Origin: Bryobacteraceae bacterium
GTDB taxonomy: Bacteria; Acidobacteriota; Terriglobia; Bryobacterales; Bryobacteraceae
Reading direction: 5' to 3'
Assembly: GCA_947458745.1 (NCBI GenBank)
Contig: CANGYQ010000009.1
Coordinates: forward strand, 103,302-167,301
Length of the DNA stretch: 64,000 nt
Part shown: positions 17,019 to 25,565 of the stretch, piece by piece
Numbering within the stretch: the stretch's first letter is position 1
How the letters are laid out: the number at the start of each line of letters is the position of its first letter
Made by a program: the position numbers and the translations under genes
The notes under the pieces: generated by a model
Seen by the model: only the letters and a program-made list of their open reading frames with translations
Told to the model about the DNA's origin: nothing
Databases searched by the model: none

Positions 17019-18324
17019 GATTTGAAATTTCCTGATCTCGATCCAGTGTGCCGTCCAACTGGTTATCGGTTGAAATGATTTCCGGCGCGCGGTCCGCCGG
17101 TTCCGGCAGGCGGCCCGCGACATTCGCCCACGCCCAGAAGATGGCCGTCGTAGAGCTGAGGCAACCGGCGACGACGCCGATCAACCTTGGGCTGGTTTGG
17201 GTGGAGGCGATGCCCGCCACCATCATCGACACCATCATGGTGGACCAGGTGAGCGTCTCAATGGTCGTAAAGACACGGCCCCGGAAGCGAGGCTCGGCAT
17301 AGCGCAGCAGCATCGACATGTTCAGCACGCTGGAGACGGCCACCGCAGCGCGCGAGAGTCCAATCAAGCCCAGCGCCGCGCCGTAATGGGGCATCAGCGA
17401 GAAGGCCACGTAGCTGCCGCCGTGAATGACATAGGCGATCGAGACCGAGCGCTTGTAGCCCGCAAAGCTCAACCGGGGGCCCAGCCAGTGCGCAAAAAAG
17501 CCGCCAAAGACCAGCCCGATGCCCGCTGCCGCCCAGATTTCGCCGATGCCCGCGGGGCCGCGGTGGAATACTTGCTCTCCGAAAATGCTAAACAGGATCT
17601 GCGCCGCGCCGCCGCCGGTGGCCCAGCCAATACCAATCAATGAAATGCCGAATAGCAGCGGATTGCGGCGCAGGTAGCGCTGCCCTTCGAGAAAATCCTG
17701 CCACGGGTGCGGCTGGTCCAGTTTGCGGGCACTATTCTCCGCGGGCTTAAAGTTGCCCCGCAGCATCGAGATGCACCAGGCGGAAAACAGGAACGACATC
17801 GCGTTCAAAAAGAAGGCCGTGTCATAGCCCAGGGCCGCCACCGAGGCTCCACCCAAAAACGCACCAATGGCGGTGGTGGCCCAGCCAGTGGTCTGCGTCA
17901 GCGAGTTCGCCGAATGGAGCTCTTCCTCTGTCGTGATCGAGGGCAGAATGGAAGACCGGCCAGCCGTGAAGAACGGCGAGGCGGCCATCAGCACGGCGCT
18001 CAGGATATAGAGCGGCCAGGTGAGATTCGATTGCGAGGCCGGGATAAACAGCAGAGCGATCGCGAAACGGATCAGATCGCTGGCGATCATGACGCGCTTG
18101 CGGTCCAGGCGATCGAGAATCACTCCGGCCAGCGGCCCCATGAACAACATGGGCACGGCACGCGAACTCAGCACACCCGCGACAATCAGGCCGCCTTCGG
18201 GATACCGCATCGCCAGCGCAAAGACGGCAATGTTGTTGAAGTGGTCGCCAACCTCGCTGACCACCTGGCCCAGCCAAGTGTAGCGGTAATTCCGGTTGCG
18301 GCCCAGGAGAGCGGGCAGATTCAC
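17005..18324 (-). CDS. MFS transporter (EntS-like MFS_3 type)
   Basis: A 439-residue membrane protein with 10-12 predicted helices, starting NYRYTWLGQVVSEVGDHF, which matches the MFS_3 subfamily of small-molecule exporters. An inter-helix motif LDRLDRKRVMIASDLIRF resembles the canonical MFS motif A (DRxxRR). Start and stop overlap its neighbours (ATGA with the EamA gene upstream, 14 bp with hom downstream). The substrate is unknown; the context points to amino acids or their derivatives. Confidence 0.87.
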   Translation of the reverse strand: MNLPALLGRNRNYRYTWLGQVVSEVGDHFNNIAVFALAMRYPEGGLIVAGVLSSRAVPMLFMGPLAGVILDRLDRKRVMIASDLIRFAIALLFIPASQSNLTWPLYILSAVLMAASPFFTAGRSSILPSITTEEELHSANSLTQTTGWATTAIGAFLGGASVAALGYDTAFFLNAMSFLFSAWCISMLRGNFKPAENSARKLDQPHPWQDFLEGQRYLRRNPLLFGISLIGIGWATGGGAAQILFSIFGEQVFHRGPAGIGEIWAAAGIGLVFGGFFAHWLGPRLSFAGYKRSVSIAYVIHGGSYVAFSLMPHYGAALGLIGLSRAAVAVSSVLNMSMLLRYAEPRFRGRVFTTIETLTWSTMMVSMMVAGIASTQTSPRLIGVVAGCLSSTTAIFWAWANVAGRLPEPADRAPEIISTDNQLDGTLDRDQEISNHGTR

Positions 18325-19337
18325 CGCAAGCGATCTCCCGTTGAGACCAGCTTCTCCGCCGTCGCCAGATCGCCCGGCTCCGGCGCACTCATTGTCTCCA
18401 CTTCATCACCCGCGCGGCGTGACCGTTCCGTCACCCAAACCCCCACCAGCACCAACGCCCCCGCGGTAATCAGCGAAGAGGTGATCGGTTCCCCCAGCAG
18501 CAAAGCAGCGGCTGAGGTGGTCATCACGGGCTGCAGGTAGCTGAACGCCGAAAGCCTCGACGGTGCCATGTGCGTCAGCACGTGGTAGTAGATCATGTAG
18601 CCGACAATCGAGGAGAACACGGCCATGTAGGCCAAACTCGTCCAGGCGCGCAAAGTGACCTGGGTGAAGTCAAAACTAAAAACACCCCATACCGTCACCG
18701 GCAGCAGCATGGCCGCGCTGGCGCAGAAGCCCACCGTGTTGACGAAAAGGCCATCAAAGTTGGCGGACGCCCGCTTGCCCAGCACAATGTAGCTGGCAAA
18801 GGCCATGACGCCGATAAAGAGAATGAAGTCGCCCAGCAGCGAAGCGCCCGGGCTGGGAGTCTTGCTCAGTTGCAGGACCAAAACGCCGGAAAACGCAATG
18901 CCCATCCCCAGCAGCTTGCGCGGCGTGATCTTTTCGAGACCCAGCATGGCGGAAAGCAACAGCGTCATCAGCGGCGTCAGCGGCAGGATCAATGCACCAT
19001 GCGAAACGCTGGTGCGCGCAATGCCGACCACAAACAACAACTGGTTAGCGCCCACGCCTAGCGCACCCAGCAAGATCAACTTCACCCACTGCGCTCGAGT
19101 GGGCATCACGGCATCCGGCTTCCGAAGGGCAAAATAAAGCGGCAGCAGGATGAGGGCGCACAGCGACATCCGGATCGACCCCAGCAGCAGCGAAGGGATC
19201 TCCGCCAGCGCAAACTTGGACAACGCGTTATTGATCGCCCAGATCAATTGCACCAGCAGCGCCAGCCCAATCAGACGGGCTTCAGTGGCCTCTCCGCCGT
19301 TGCTGCGGGAGGCCGGACTACTTGCGGAATCACTCAA
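18321..19337 (-). CDS. EamA/DMT-family transporter
   Basis: A 338-residue protein with ten predicted membrane helices built from two EamA repeats (LALLVQLIWAINNALSKFAL in the first; GDFILFIGVMAFASYIVLG in the second). This family exports amino acids, nucleosides and related metabolites. It overlaps both neighbours by 4 bp. Together with the racemase-like and acyltransferase genes upstream, export or uptake of an amino acid derivative is the likely job. Confidence 0.88.
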   Translation of the reverse strand: MSDSASSPASRSNGGEATEARLIGLALLVQLIWAINNALSKFALAEIPSLLLGSIRMSLCALILLPLYFALRKPDAVMPTRAQWVKLILLGALGVGANQLLFVVGIARTSVSHGALILPLTPLMTLLLSAMLGLEKITPRKLLGMGIAFSGVLVLQLSKTPSPGASLLGDFILFIGVMAFASYIVLGKRASANFDGLFVNTVGFCASAAMLLPVTVWGVFSFDFTQVTLRAWTSLAYMAVFSSIVGYMIYYHVLTHMAPSRLSAFSYLQPVMTTSAAALLLGEPITSSLITAGALVLVGVWVTERSRRAGDEVETMSAPEPGDLATAEKLVSTGDRLR

Positions 19338-20449
19338 ACAAGAACCTCTTCCTGCGCCGTGACGCTCTTCAGCGCCGCGTGGTCGATCTCATAGCCAAAG
19401 CCCGGCAGCTCCGTCACGGTGATGGTGCCGCGCCCGGAAACCGAGACTTCCGGTTCGATGATGTCTTTCTTCCAATAGCGCTTGGACGCCGAGACATCAC
19501 CCGGCAGCACAAAGTTGGGCAGCGTCGAAAGCGCGATGTTGTGCGCGCGCCCAATGCCCGATTCCAGCATGCCGCCGCACCAGACCGGCACGCCCGCCTT
19601 GGCGCAGACATCATGCACCTTCTTGGCTTCCGCAAAGCCGCCCACGCGGCCCAGTTTGATGTTGATGATCTTCGCTGCGCCCATCTTGATCGCTTGCTCC
19701 GCCTGGTGAGCGGAACGGATACACTCATCCAAACAGATCGGCGTTTGCAGCTGACGCTGTAGTTCGGCATGGTCGATGATTTCGTCGTGCGCCAGGGGCT
19801 GTTCGATCATCATCAGGTAGAACTCATCCAGCGCCTTCAACCGGCCGGCATCGGCCAGGGTGTAGGCCGAATTCGCATCGGCCATCAACTTGATCTGCGG
19901 GAAGCGCTTGCGCACTTCGCGCACCACGTCCACATCCCATTCGGGTGAGATCTTCATCTTGATCCGCTGATAGCCCGCGGAGACTTCCGTGTCGATCTTC
20001 TGCAGCAGTTGATCCACCGAATCCTGGATGCCGATCGAGACGCCGCAGGCGATCTCCTTGATCGCGCCACCGCCGATGGTCTTGTAGAGCGGTTCGTTGT
20101 TGAGACGCGCCTGCAGATCCCAGCAGGCCGCTTCCAGGCCGCCACGGGTCATCTTATGGCCACGGATATGGCTGGTGCGGGCGGCCACGTCAGCCGGACC
20201 CGCAAACTCATACCCCAGGATGCGCGGGGCAATGTATTCCTTCAGCAGCGGCCAGATGGAGCCGGTCCATTCTTCGTTGTAGAAAGGATTCTCGCCCGCC
20301 GTCACTTCACCCCAGCCGGAGACGCCATCGGCGACCACTTCCACCAGGATGATGTCGCGCTCATAGGTGCGGCCAAAGCTGGTCTGGAAAAAGTGGACCA
20401 GCGGCATCTTGACGTGCCGCAGGACAATACGATCAATCTTGAAAGCCAT
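19334..20449 (-). CDS. Enolase-superfamily enzyme: N-succinylamino acid racemase / o-succinylbenzoate synthase type
   Basis: The 371 residues have the MLE-subgroup layout. The capping domain contains the 20s loop (VHFFQTSFGRTYERDI). The barrel has the KxK motif (RIKMKISPEW), metal ligands in LMADANSAYTL, MIEQPLAHDE and CLDECIRSAH, and the second catalytic lysine in INIKLGRVGG. MenC and NSAR share this fold and are hard to separate by sequence. The gene directly follows a GNAT acyltransferase with no spacer, and no other men gene is nearby. That pairing matches the N-succinyltransferase/NSAR pathway that turns D-amino acids into L-amino acids, so NSAR is favoured. Confidence 0.85.
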   Translation of the reverse strand: MAFKIDRIVLRHVKMPLVHFFQTSFGRTYERDIILVEVVADGVSGWGEVTAGENPFYNEEWTGSIWPLLKEYIAPRILGYEFAGPADVAARTSHIRGHKMTRGGLEAACWDLQARLNNEPLYKTIGGGAIKEIACGVSIGIQDSVDQLLQKIDTEVSAGYQRIKMKISPEWDVDVVREVRKRFPQIKLMADANSAYTLADAGRLKALDEFYLMMIEQPLAHDEIIDHAELQRQLQTPICLDECIRSAHQAEQAIKMGAAKIINIKLGRVGGFAEAKKVHDVCAKAGVPVWCGGMLESGIGRAHNIALSTLPNFVLPGDVSASKRYWKKDIIEPEVSVSGRGTITVTELPGFGYEIDHAALKSVTAQEEVLV

Positions 20450-21211
20450 TTACTTGTTCTCCCAGGGTGCAAACAGGTAGCTGCCGGTGGTTTCGCCACG
20501 GTCAAAAGCGACCACGGCCAAGCCTTGTGAGAGGTAGCAGTCAAACTGTTCGCTCACCGATTTCTGAATTTCGCGGGCGCGCGCCGGGTCACTACGTTTA
20601 AGGTCGCCAATGTTTGACGGCACATCAATGCGGGCTACGATCTCGGGCCGCGGTTCCGGCTGACCGGCCAGCAGATTGCGGACGCGCGAACTGTTGATGT
20701 ACCACTCCGGAATGCAACGGTCCGTCGGCAGCCCGGCGTGCAGAGAGCTGGATGTGGTGCCGTACTGATTGAAGACAAAGCGTCGAATGACGGCGCCCAG
20801 ACGCTCGATGTTGAAGAAGGCGTTCTTCAATTCCAGCGGGTCAAAGGTCCACTCGATCAGGTCGATGTCGCGGGTCATCGCTTCATCACGCTGCGCGAGC
20901 TTCAAACGGCGGCCCAAGCCCAGGTCGCGGTAGCCATCCAGGACACCCAGCATGTGGCTGTGGAGGTAGTACTTGCGGCCCGCCTTCAAGCCCGGGATGG
21001 CCAGGCAGAACGCCACCATCTTGTCGCCATCGTAGGCGCCAAAGACGTGGCCGCCCACTTTGGACGCCACCACGAACAGACGCACCGGCAGCAGGTCGAT
21101 ATCCTCAAAGCCCCAGATGGTCTTTTGGATCTTGACGGCTTCGACAAACTCGGCATTCTGGGTCAGTTGACGGACCGTGATCTCTTGGCGGCGAGCAGCT
21201 GTTTCACTCAT
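20450..21211 (-). CDS. GNAT-family N-acyltransferase, candidate amino acid N-succinyltransferase
   Basis: A 253-residue GNAT protein. The acetyl-CoA-type pyrophosphate loop appears as YRDLGLGRRLKLAQRDEA, preceded by the beta strand KYYLHSHMLGVL. The sequence is longer than simple GNATs and has the IKTIWGFEDIDLLPVRLFVV start seen in acyltransferases paired with NSAR genes. Its stop abuts the NSAR start and its ATG overlaps mazG by 4 bp. Inference: it N-succinylates D-amino acids to feed the racemase. The matching N-succinyl-L-amino acid hydrolase is not in the window. Confidence 0.75.
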   Translation of the reverse strand: MSETAARRQEITVRQLTQNAEFVEAVKIQKTIWGFEDIDLLPVRLFVVASKVGGHVFGAYDGDKMVAFCLAIPGLKAGRKYYLHSHMLGVLDGYRDLGLGRRLKLAQRDEAMTRDIDLIEWTFDPLELKNAFFNIERLGAVIRRFVFNQYGTTSSSLHAGLPTDRCIPEWYINSSRVRNLLAGQPEPRPEIVARIDVPSNIGDLKRSDPARAREIQKSVSEQFDCYLSQGLAVVAFDRGETTGSYLFAPWENK

Positions 21212-22044
21212 TGCGGTTTAGTTCCTTGTTGGGCAGCAGCCGCGAGTTTCTCGGCTTGCTTGGCCTCATTCCAGATGGCGTCCATCTCCTCCAGCGAAGA
21301 TTCATCCCATTTGCGGCCGGTCTGGTTCAGGCGGGTCTCGATATACCCGAAACGCGACCGGAACTTGGCATTGCTCAAGCGCAACGCTTGTTCTGCATCC
21401 ACGCCCAGCTTGCGGGCCAGATTGACGACCACAAACAGAACATCGCCCATTTCGGCCGCAACGGCGGCGGGGTCGGGCGCGGTGGCCAGTTCGTTCAGTT
21501 CTTCGGTCAGCTTGGCGAGTACTTGCTGGCTATTCGCCCAGTCAAAGCCGACTTCGGCGGCCTTGCGCGTCAACTGCTGAGCTTCGGCCAGCGCTGGCTG
21601 GCTTTTTAAGACGCCCGCCAGCAGCGGCTCCGGCTTCGGGTCACCTTTGGCTGCCTTCTCCGCCAGCTTGATCTCATCCCAGCGCTGCTTCACATCTTCG
21701 GCCGTGTGCGCGACACCTGAGCCAAAGATGTGGGGGTGGCGCCGAATTAGTTTCTCGTTGATGGATTGCAGTGAATCGCCAATCGTGAAATGCCCCTGCT
21801 CGGCCGCCATCTGCGCGTAGAACACCGCCTGCAACAGATAGTCACCTAACTCCTCTGACAAACCCGGCATGTCGCGCCGGTCAATGGCGTCGAACACCTC
21901 ATACACTTCTTCCAGCGTGTAGGGCTTAATCGAATCGAAAGACTGCTTCAGATCCCACGGACAGCCGTCGGGGCCTCGGAGCCGGGCCATGATCTGCACC
22001 AACTCTTCAAACCGGGCACCAATGCTACCGCCAGCGTCTTCCAT
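21208..22044 (-). CDS. mazG: Nucleoside triphosphate pyrophosphohydrolase MazG
   Basis: The 278-residue protein has two MazG folds. The first shows the segments RGPDGCPWDLKQ, YTLEEVYEVFDAI, EELGDYLLQAVFYAQ and RRHPHIFG. The second shows LTEELNELA and EMGDVLFVVVNLAR with the metal-binding EExxE/ExxD pattern. It cleans non-canonical or excess NTPs to NMP plus pyrophosphate. It is the first gene of the overlapping minus-strand operon, divergent from the SARP-type regulator, so the 60-90 bp between them should hold the operon promoter. Confidence 0.93.
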   Translation of the reverse strand: MEDAGGSIGARFEELVQIMARLRGPDGCPWDLKQSFDSIKPYTLEEVYEVFDAIDRRDMPGLSEELGDYLLQAVFYAQMAAEQGHFTIGDSLQSINEKLIRRHPHIFGSGVAHTAEDVKQRWDEIKLAEKAAKGDPKPEPLLAGVLKSQPALAEAQQLTRKAAEVGFDWANSQQVLAKLTEELNELATAPDPAAVAAEMGDVLFVVVNLARKLGVDAEQALRLSNAKFRSRFGYIETRLNQTGRKWDESSLEEMDAIWNEAKQAEKLAAAAQQGTKPQ

Positions 22045-22125
22045 TCAGGGGGATTGAACCGGGAACGGCTCAATCCTAAATAATAGCACCCCGCCGGAGG
22101 TGCGGTGCTATTCTCAAGGGGCGGC

Positions 22126-22131
22126 AGGAGG
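22126..22131 (+). promoter_or_regulatory. Strong ribosome-binding site AGGAGG before a non-standard start
   Basis: A perfect AGGAGG lies 5 nt before an in-frame ATC (22137). No ATG, GTG or TTG occurs in this frame between the upstream stop (22077) and the GTG at 22185. The SD position argues that translation starts at ATC 22137 (or ATC 22143), since family homology already begins around 22155. Confidence 0.45.
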
Positions 22132-22136
22132 CCAGT

Positions 22137-23729
22137 ATCCCCATCACTGGAACCCTCTACATCAGACTGCTGGGCGGATTTGCGGTGTCCGTCAACGGTG
22201 AGTTGGTCCCCGAGGAGCGGTGGACACGCCGCAAGGCCAAGACGCTCGTCAAGATCCTCGCCCTGGAGTCAGCGCGCGAGCTGCACCGTGACCAGCTGGT
22301 GGAGCGGCTGTGGCCTGAACTGGAGCCCTCGCTCGGCCAGAACAATCTCCATAAGACCCTGCACGCGGCCCGCCGGGCGCTGGAGCCGCAGTTGGAGCCG
22401 GGAGCTCCCTCCCGCTTTCTGATCACGCTGGAACAACGCCTTGCCCTCCGGGCACCCGCGGAACTCCAGGTCGATGCGATCGATTTTGAGCAGGCCGCCG
22501 CGATGGCCCTGGCAGAGCCTTCGATCGCCACGCTGAACGCGGCGCTTCATCTTCACCGGGGCGAATTGCTACCGGAGGATCGTTACGAAGACTGGGCGGC
22601 CTCCTCCCGGGAACGCCTGACCCAGCGCTATGGCGAACTGCTGGACCGGCTGGGCCGCCTGCACGAAACTGCTGAAGATCACCCCGCCGCCATCGAAGTA
22701 TGGCAGAAGGCAGTTCCGGCCGACCCTTGTAATGAGACCGCCCACCGGGGCCTGATGCTGGCTTACGCCGCCAGCGGACGGCGGCATTTAGCGATCAGCC
22801 AATATCGTGCCTGTGTCGAAGAGCTACGGCGGCAGTTGGAGACAGAACCCGAGGCCACCACCACGGCGCTGTATGAGCGGATACTCGGCGGCAGCTTTCC
22901 CGTTCAGGCAGTGGCGGCGGCTGCGGTTGGGGCGTCAGGCCTCCATGGACTCCCGAAGTCCTCGCCGATCTCGACCAGTCCCCTGCCCGGCGCGCCGCCC
23001 GAACCCGCAAAGGCCGGCATGTCTGCTCGCCTGCGGTTGCGCTGGGCCATCGGTGCCACCCTGGGTCTGGTGGGGGTGAGTGGTTGGGAGGCTTGGCGGC
23101 AGTGGCAAGGCTCACGGGCCATCAACTCACTGGCGGTGTTGCCATTTGCCAGCGACGAGACGCTGGAGTTTCTGGCCGACGGTCTCACTGAAGGCTTGAT
23201 CAACAGCCTATCCCGACTGCCCGGTCTGCGGGTGATGGCGCGGAGCACTGTGTTTCGCTACAAGGGCCGCGCCACGGACCCGCGTGATGCCGCCCAGGCA
23301 ACGGGTGTCCGCGCCTTGGTGACCGGGCGCGTGGTCCAGCAAGGGCCGACGCTGGTGGTCAGCGCGGAGCTGGTGGCGGCCGACGATGGGGCGCAGCTTT
23401 GGGGACGCCAGTACCGGCTGGAGGCGGGACAGCTGACTTCGGCTCAGTCGGCCATTGCCTCTGATCTGGCCGCCGCGCTGGCGCTGCAACTGCAACCAGA
23501 AGCGCAGCGGCGTCTGGCGGAACAGGACACACGGAGTCCGGCAGCCTACCGCAACTACTTGCTGGGCAGGTTCTTCTGGAATCAGCGGACCGCCGATGGA
23601 TTCCGCAACGCGATCCAGCAGTTTGACCAAGCAGTCCGGCTGGACCCGTCATTTGCCAAAGCCTATGCCGGACTGGCGGATTGTTACGGTCTGCTCGGTT
23701 TCGACACGGACTCCCCCGGGAAAACATGA
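22137..23729 (+). CDS. SARP/BTAD transcriptional regulator with TolB-like domain (5' part of a split gene)
   Basis: The product begins with an OmpR-like winged helix (LYIRLLGGFAVSVNGE, TRRKAKTLVKILAL) and a bacterial transcriptional activation (BTAD) TPR region. A single membrane helix (about 22.95-23.1 kb, WAIGATLGLVGVSGWEAW) and a TolB-like segment (NSLAVLPFASDETLEFLADG) follow. The last part is the start of a TPR array (AYAGLADCYGLLGF). Reading then hits TGA at 23727-23729 while the array continues in the -1 frame. Normal members are one chain of roughly 750-800 residues, so this is a frameshift, a slippage site or a true split. The 5' end is uncertain: GTG at 22185 would cut off the first strand of the DNA-binding domain. 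Confidence 0.75.
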   Translation: MPITGTLYIRLLGGFAVSVNGELVPEERWTRRKAKTLVKILALESARELHRDQLVERLWPELEPSLGQNNLHKTLHAARRALEPQLEPGAPSRFLITLEQRLALRAPAELQVDAIDFEQAAAMALAEPSIATLNAALHLHRGELLPEDRYEDWAASSRERLTQRYGELLDRLGRLHETAEDHPAAIEVWQKAVPADPCNETAHRGLMLAYAASGRRHLAISQYRACVEELRRQLETEPEATTTALYERILGGSFPVQAVAAAAVGASGLHGLPKSSPISTSPLPGAPPEPAKAGMSARLRLRWAIGATLGLVGVSGWEAWRQWQGSRAINSLAVLPFASDETLEFLADGLTEGLINSLSRLPGLRVMARSTVFRYKGRATDPRDAAQATGVRALVTGRVVQQGPTLVVSAELVAADDGAQLWGRQYRLEAGQLTSAQSAIASDLAAALALQLQPEAQRRLAEQDTRSPAAYRNYLLGRFFWNQRTADGFRNAIQQFDQAVRLDPSFAKAYAGLADCYGLLGFDTDSPGKT

Positions 23730-24472
23730 CGCAAGCCCGCGCCATGGCCACTAGGGCGCTGCAACTGGACCCAAACCTGCCGGAGGCGCACACTTCACTG
23801 GCGATGGTGAAAGCATTGTATGACTGGGATTGGTCCGGTGCCGAGGCCGAGTTCCGGCGCGCGATCGAACTGAATCCGGGCGCGGCCACCGCCCACCACT
23901 GGCTGGGGGTCCACCTGAACGGCCAAGGCCGGCGACGGGAAGCGGAGACGGAACTGAACCGGGCTTTGGAGCTGGATCCACTTTCGCGGATCATCAACGT
24001 GAATGCCGCCTACCCCGCGCACTTCAATGGCGACTACGCCGCCGCAGAACGCCTTTACCGGCGGGCGCTGGATCTCGATCCAGGGTTTGTGGTGGCCCAC
24101 GAAGATATCGCTTTGCTTTACGAACAGACGGGCCGTCCGGCCGAGGCTGCCCGTGAGATCGCCATCGCTTTGCGGCTGTCGAATGAGGCGGGCCTAGCCG
24201 GGCAGTTCGAGGCTGCACCCGGCTATCTGGCCAAACTAAAGCTGCTCCGGGAGCACCGGATCAGTGAAGCACGAACGCAGTACGTGGCTCCCATGGTGAT
24301 CGCCGAGCTGTCGGCTCGTCTGGGCGACGCCGACCAGGCCTTCCATTGGCTGGATCGGGCACTGGAGCAGCGCGCGGCTCCGCTGGTCTACCTGAAGGTG
24401 GACCCTCGCTACCGGCTGATCCGCTTAGACCCTCGGTTCGCCGTGGTGTTGCGCAAAATCGGACTAAACTAG
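23726..24472 (+). CDS. TPR protein, continuation of the split SARP/TolB regulator
   Basis: The 248 residues hold consecutive tetratricopeptide repeats (ALQLDPNLPEAHTSLAMVK, AIELNPGAATAHHWLGVHL, RALDLDPGFVVAHEDIALLY) and end with the LDRALEQR...DPRY...RLDPRF sequence that terminates BTAD/TolB/TPR regulators. It is therefore the missing C-terminus of the preceding gene. Its first usable ATG (23726) overlaps the upstream TGA as ATGA, a classic stop-restart junction, so a coupled second polypeptide is possible. A -1 slip on the C5 run (CCC re-pairs perfectly in the -1 frame) or an assembly error are the alternatives. Confidence 0.75.
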   Translation: MTQARAMATRALQLDPNLPEAHTSLAMVKALYDWDWSGAEAEFRRAIELNPGAATAHHWLGVHLNGQGRRREAETELNRALELDPLSRIINVNAAYPAHFNGDYAAAERLYRRALDLDPGFVVAHEDIALLYEQTGRPAEAAREIAIALRLSNEAGLAGQFEAAPGYLAKLKLLREHRISEARTQYVAPMVIAELSARLGDADQAFHWLDRALEQRAAPLVYLKVDPRYRLIRLDPRFAVVLRKIGLN

Positions 24473-24506
24473 TTTCCCCTTAATATCAAACGCTTCCGTA
24501 CTGGAA

Positions 24507-24836
24507 GTGATTTGGAAGAGACCCGGAACACCGGTGTCCCCTTGGGCGGAAGAGCCCTCCCGCATCCTCGGCCTTGAGGATTGCATGCACTTGAATTCAT
24601 TTCTGATCCGCTGCTGGCGAGATGGGGAACGGGCGGATATCTTCATCGCCCAGCATGTCCAAAGTGGGGACAGCTTCCGGTCCAACGACTGGGCCCAGAT
24701 CGGCGAATGGGTGCGGTCGCAGAGCCGCCTGGCTCTCTCGGCGGTCCATCCAGCGGATGCGCCTGAACCGGGGCAGAACGAACCAGAAACACCCGAGCCG
24801 GAACCATCAGCAGCCAAGAAGGCGGATGCCCAGTGA
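24507..24836 (+). CDS. Small protein upstream of an ECF sigma gene
   Basis: The frame is open from GTG 24507; ATG 24585 (MHLNSFLIRCWRDGER) is the more natural start and gives 83 residues. The N-terminal half could form a small domain (ADIFIAQHVQSGD, QIGEWVRSQSRLAL), and the C-terminus is Pro/Glu-rich and probably disordered. It overlaps the sigma factor gene by 11 bp, so it is translated with it. No family is recognised; a regulator or co-factor of the sigma factor is only a guess from position. Confidence 0.55.
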   Translation: MIWKRPGTPVSPWAEEPSRILGLEDCMHLNSFLIRCWRDGERADIFIAQHVQSGDSFRSNDWAQIGEWVRSQSRLALSAVHPADAPEPGQNEPETPEPEPSAAKKADAQ

Positions 24837-25506
24837 GGACCTTCCCTTCTCCGCCGACAGCAGCCGCCAGCACCCGCCCGGCACCGGGAAACTGGGCGGC
24901 GAGCGCGAAGGCCGCGACCAGCGCTGGCGTGGCGACCTGGACCGCATCGCCAAGGGTGACGAGGCGGCCATGGCGGCGCTGTTTGAAGAGAGCCGCCGCA
25001 TCTCGTCGTGGATGTCGCGGCGGATCCTCCACTGCCCGGAAGACGCCGAAGAGGTGCTGACCGACGCCTACGCCCAGTTGTGGCGAAATGCCGGTCACTA
25101 TGATTCGACCAAAGGCGGTGTGTCCAACTGGATCGTGCTGCTGGTTCGTTCCCGGGCGCTGGACCTGGCGCGGCGGCGGAATTCGCGGTCGCGATGGGAG
25201 GTGGAGCTTTCTCCGCAGCATCGCGAGCGTTGCCGGGACTTCACCCCGGAGCAAAACCAAGTCCGGCGGACCCAGAACCGGTATGTCCGCACCGCTCTTT
25301 CGCAACTGCCGCGCGACGAACGCCACCTGCTGGAACTGGCCTATGACGAAGAACTAACACACGCCGACATTGCCCTCCGGCTGGGCTTACCCCTGGGGAC
25401 CGTCAAGACCCGGATCCGCCGCGGCTTGTCTCGCATGCGGAAGCTGCTGGACGGGACGGCGCCGCCGAATTGCGTCAACGATCCGGCAAAATCCCGGGCG
25501 GCCTAG
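24826..25506 (+). CDS. ECF-type sigma-70 factor
   Basis: The 226-residue product has region 2 (AALFEESRRISSWMSRRI, EDAEEVLTDAYAQLW) and region 4 (LSQLPRDERHLLELAYDEEL, ADIALRLGLPLGTVKTRIRRG), with the typical spacing of ECF sigma factors. A Pro/Gly-rich linker precedes region 2. ATG 24826 is chosen because it overlaps the small upstream gene. No transmembrane anti-sigma factor follows; the next gene, 59 bp on, is a secreted TIGR03437 protein that may be its target. Confidence 0.9.
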   Translation: MPSEDLPFSADSSRQHPPGTGKLGGEREGRDQRWRGDLDRIAKGDEAAMAALFEESRRISSWMSRRILHCPEDAEEVLTDAYAQLWRNAGHYDSTKGGVSNWIVLLVRSRALDLARRRNSRSRWEVELSPQHRERCRDFTPEQNQVRRTQNRYVRTALSQLPRDERHLLELAYDEELTHADIALRLGLPLGTVKTRIRRGLSRMRKLLDGTAPPNCVNDPAKSRAA

Positions 25507-25565
25507 GGCTTTCCTCTTCTCGAACCGCTGGCAAAGCAACCGCCCGGAAACCGATAAGCGTTGAG

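Noticed and set aside
19334..20449. Firm call as menaquinone enzyme MenC
   Set aside because: Sequence cannot separate MenC from N-succinylamino acid racemase, and the GNAT neighbour with no other men genes favours the racemase.
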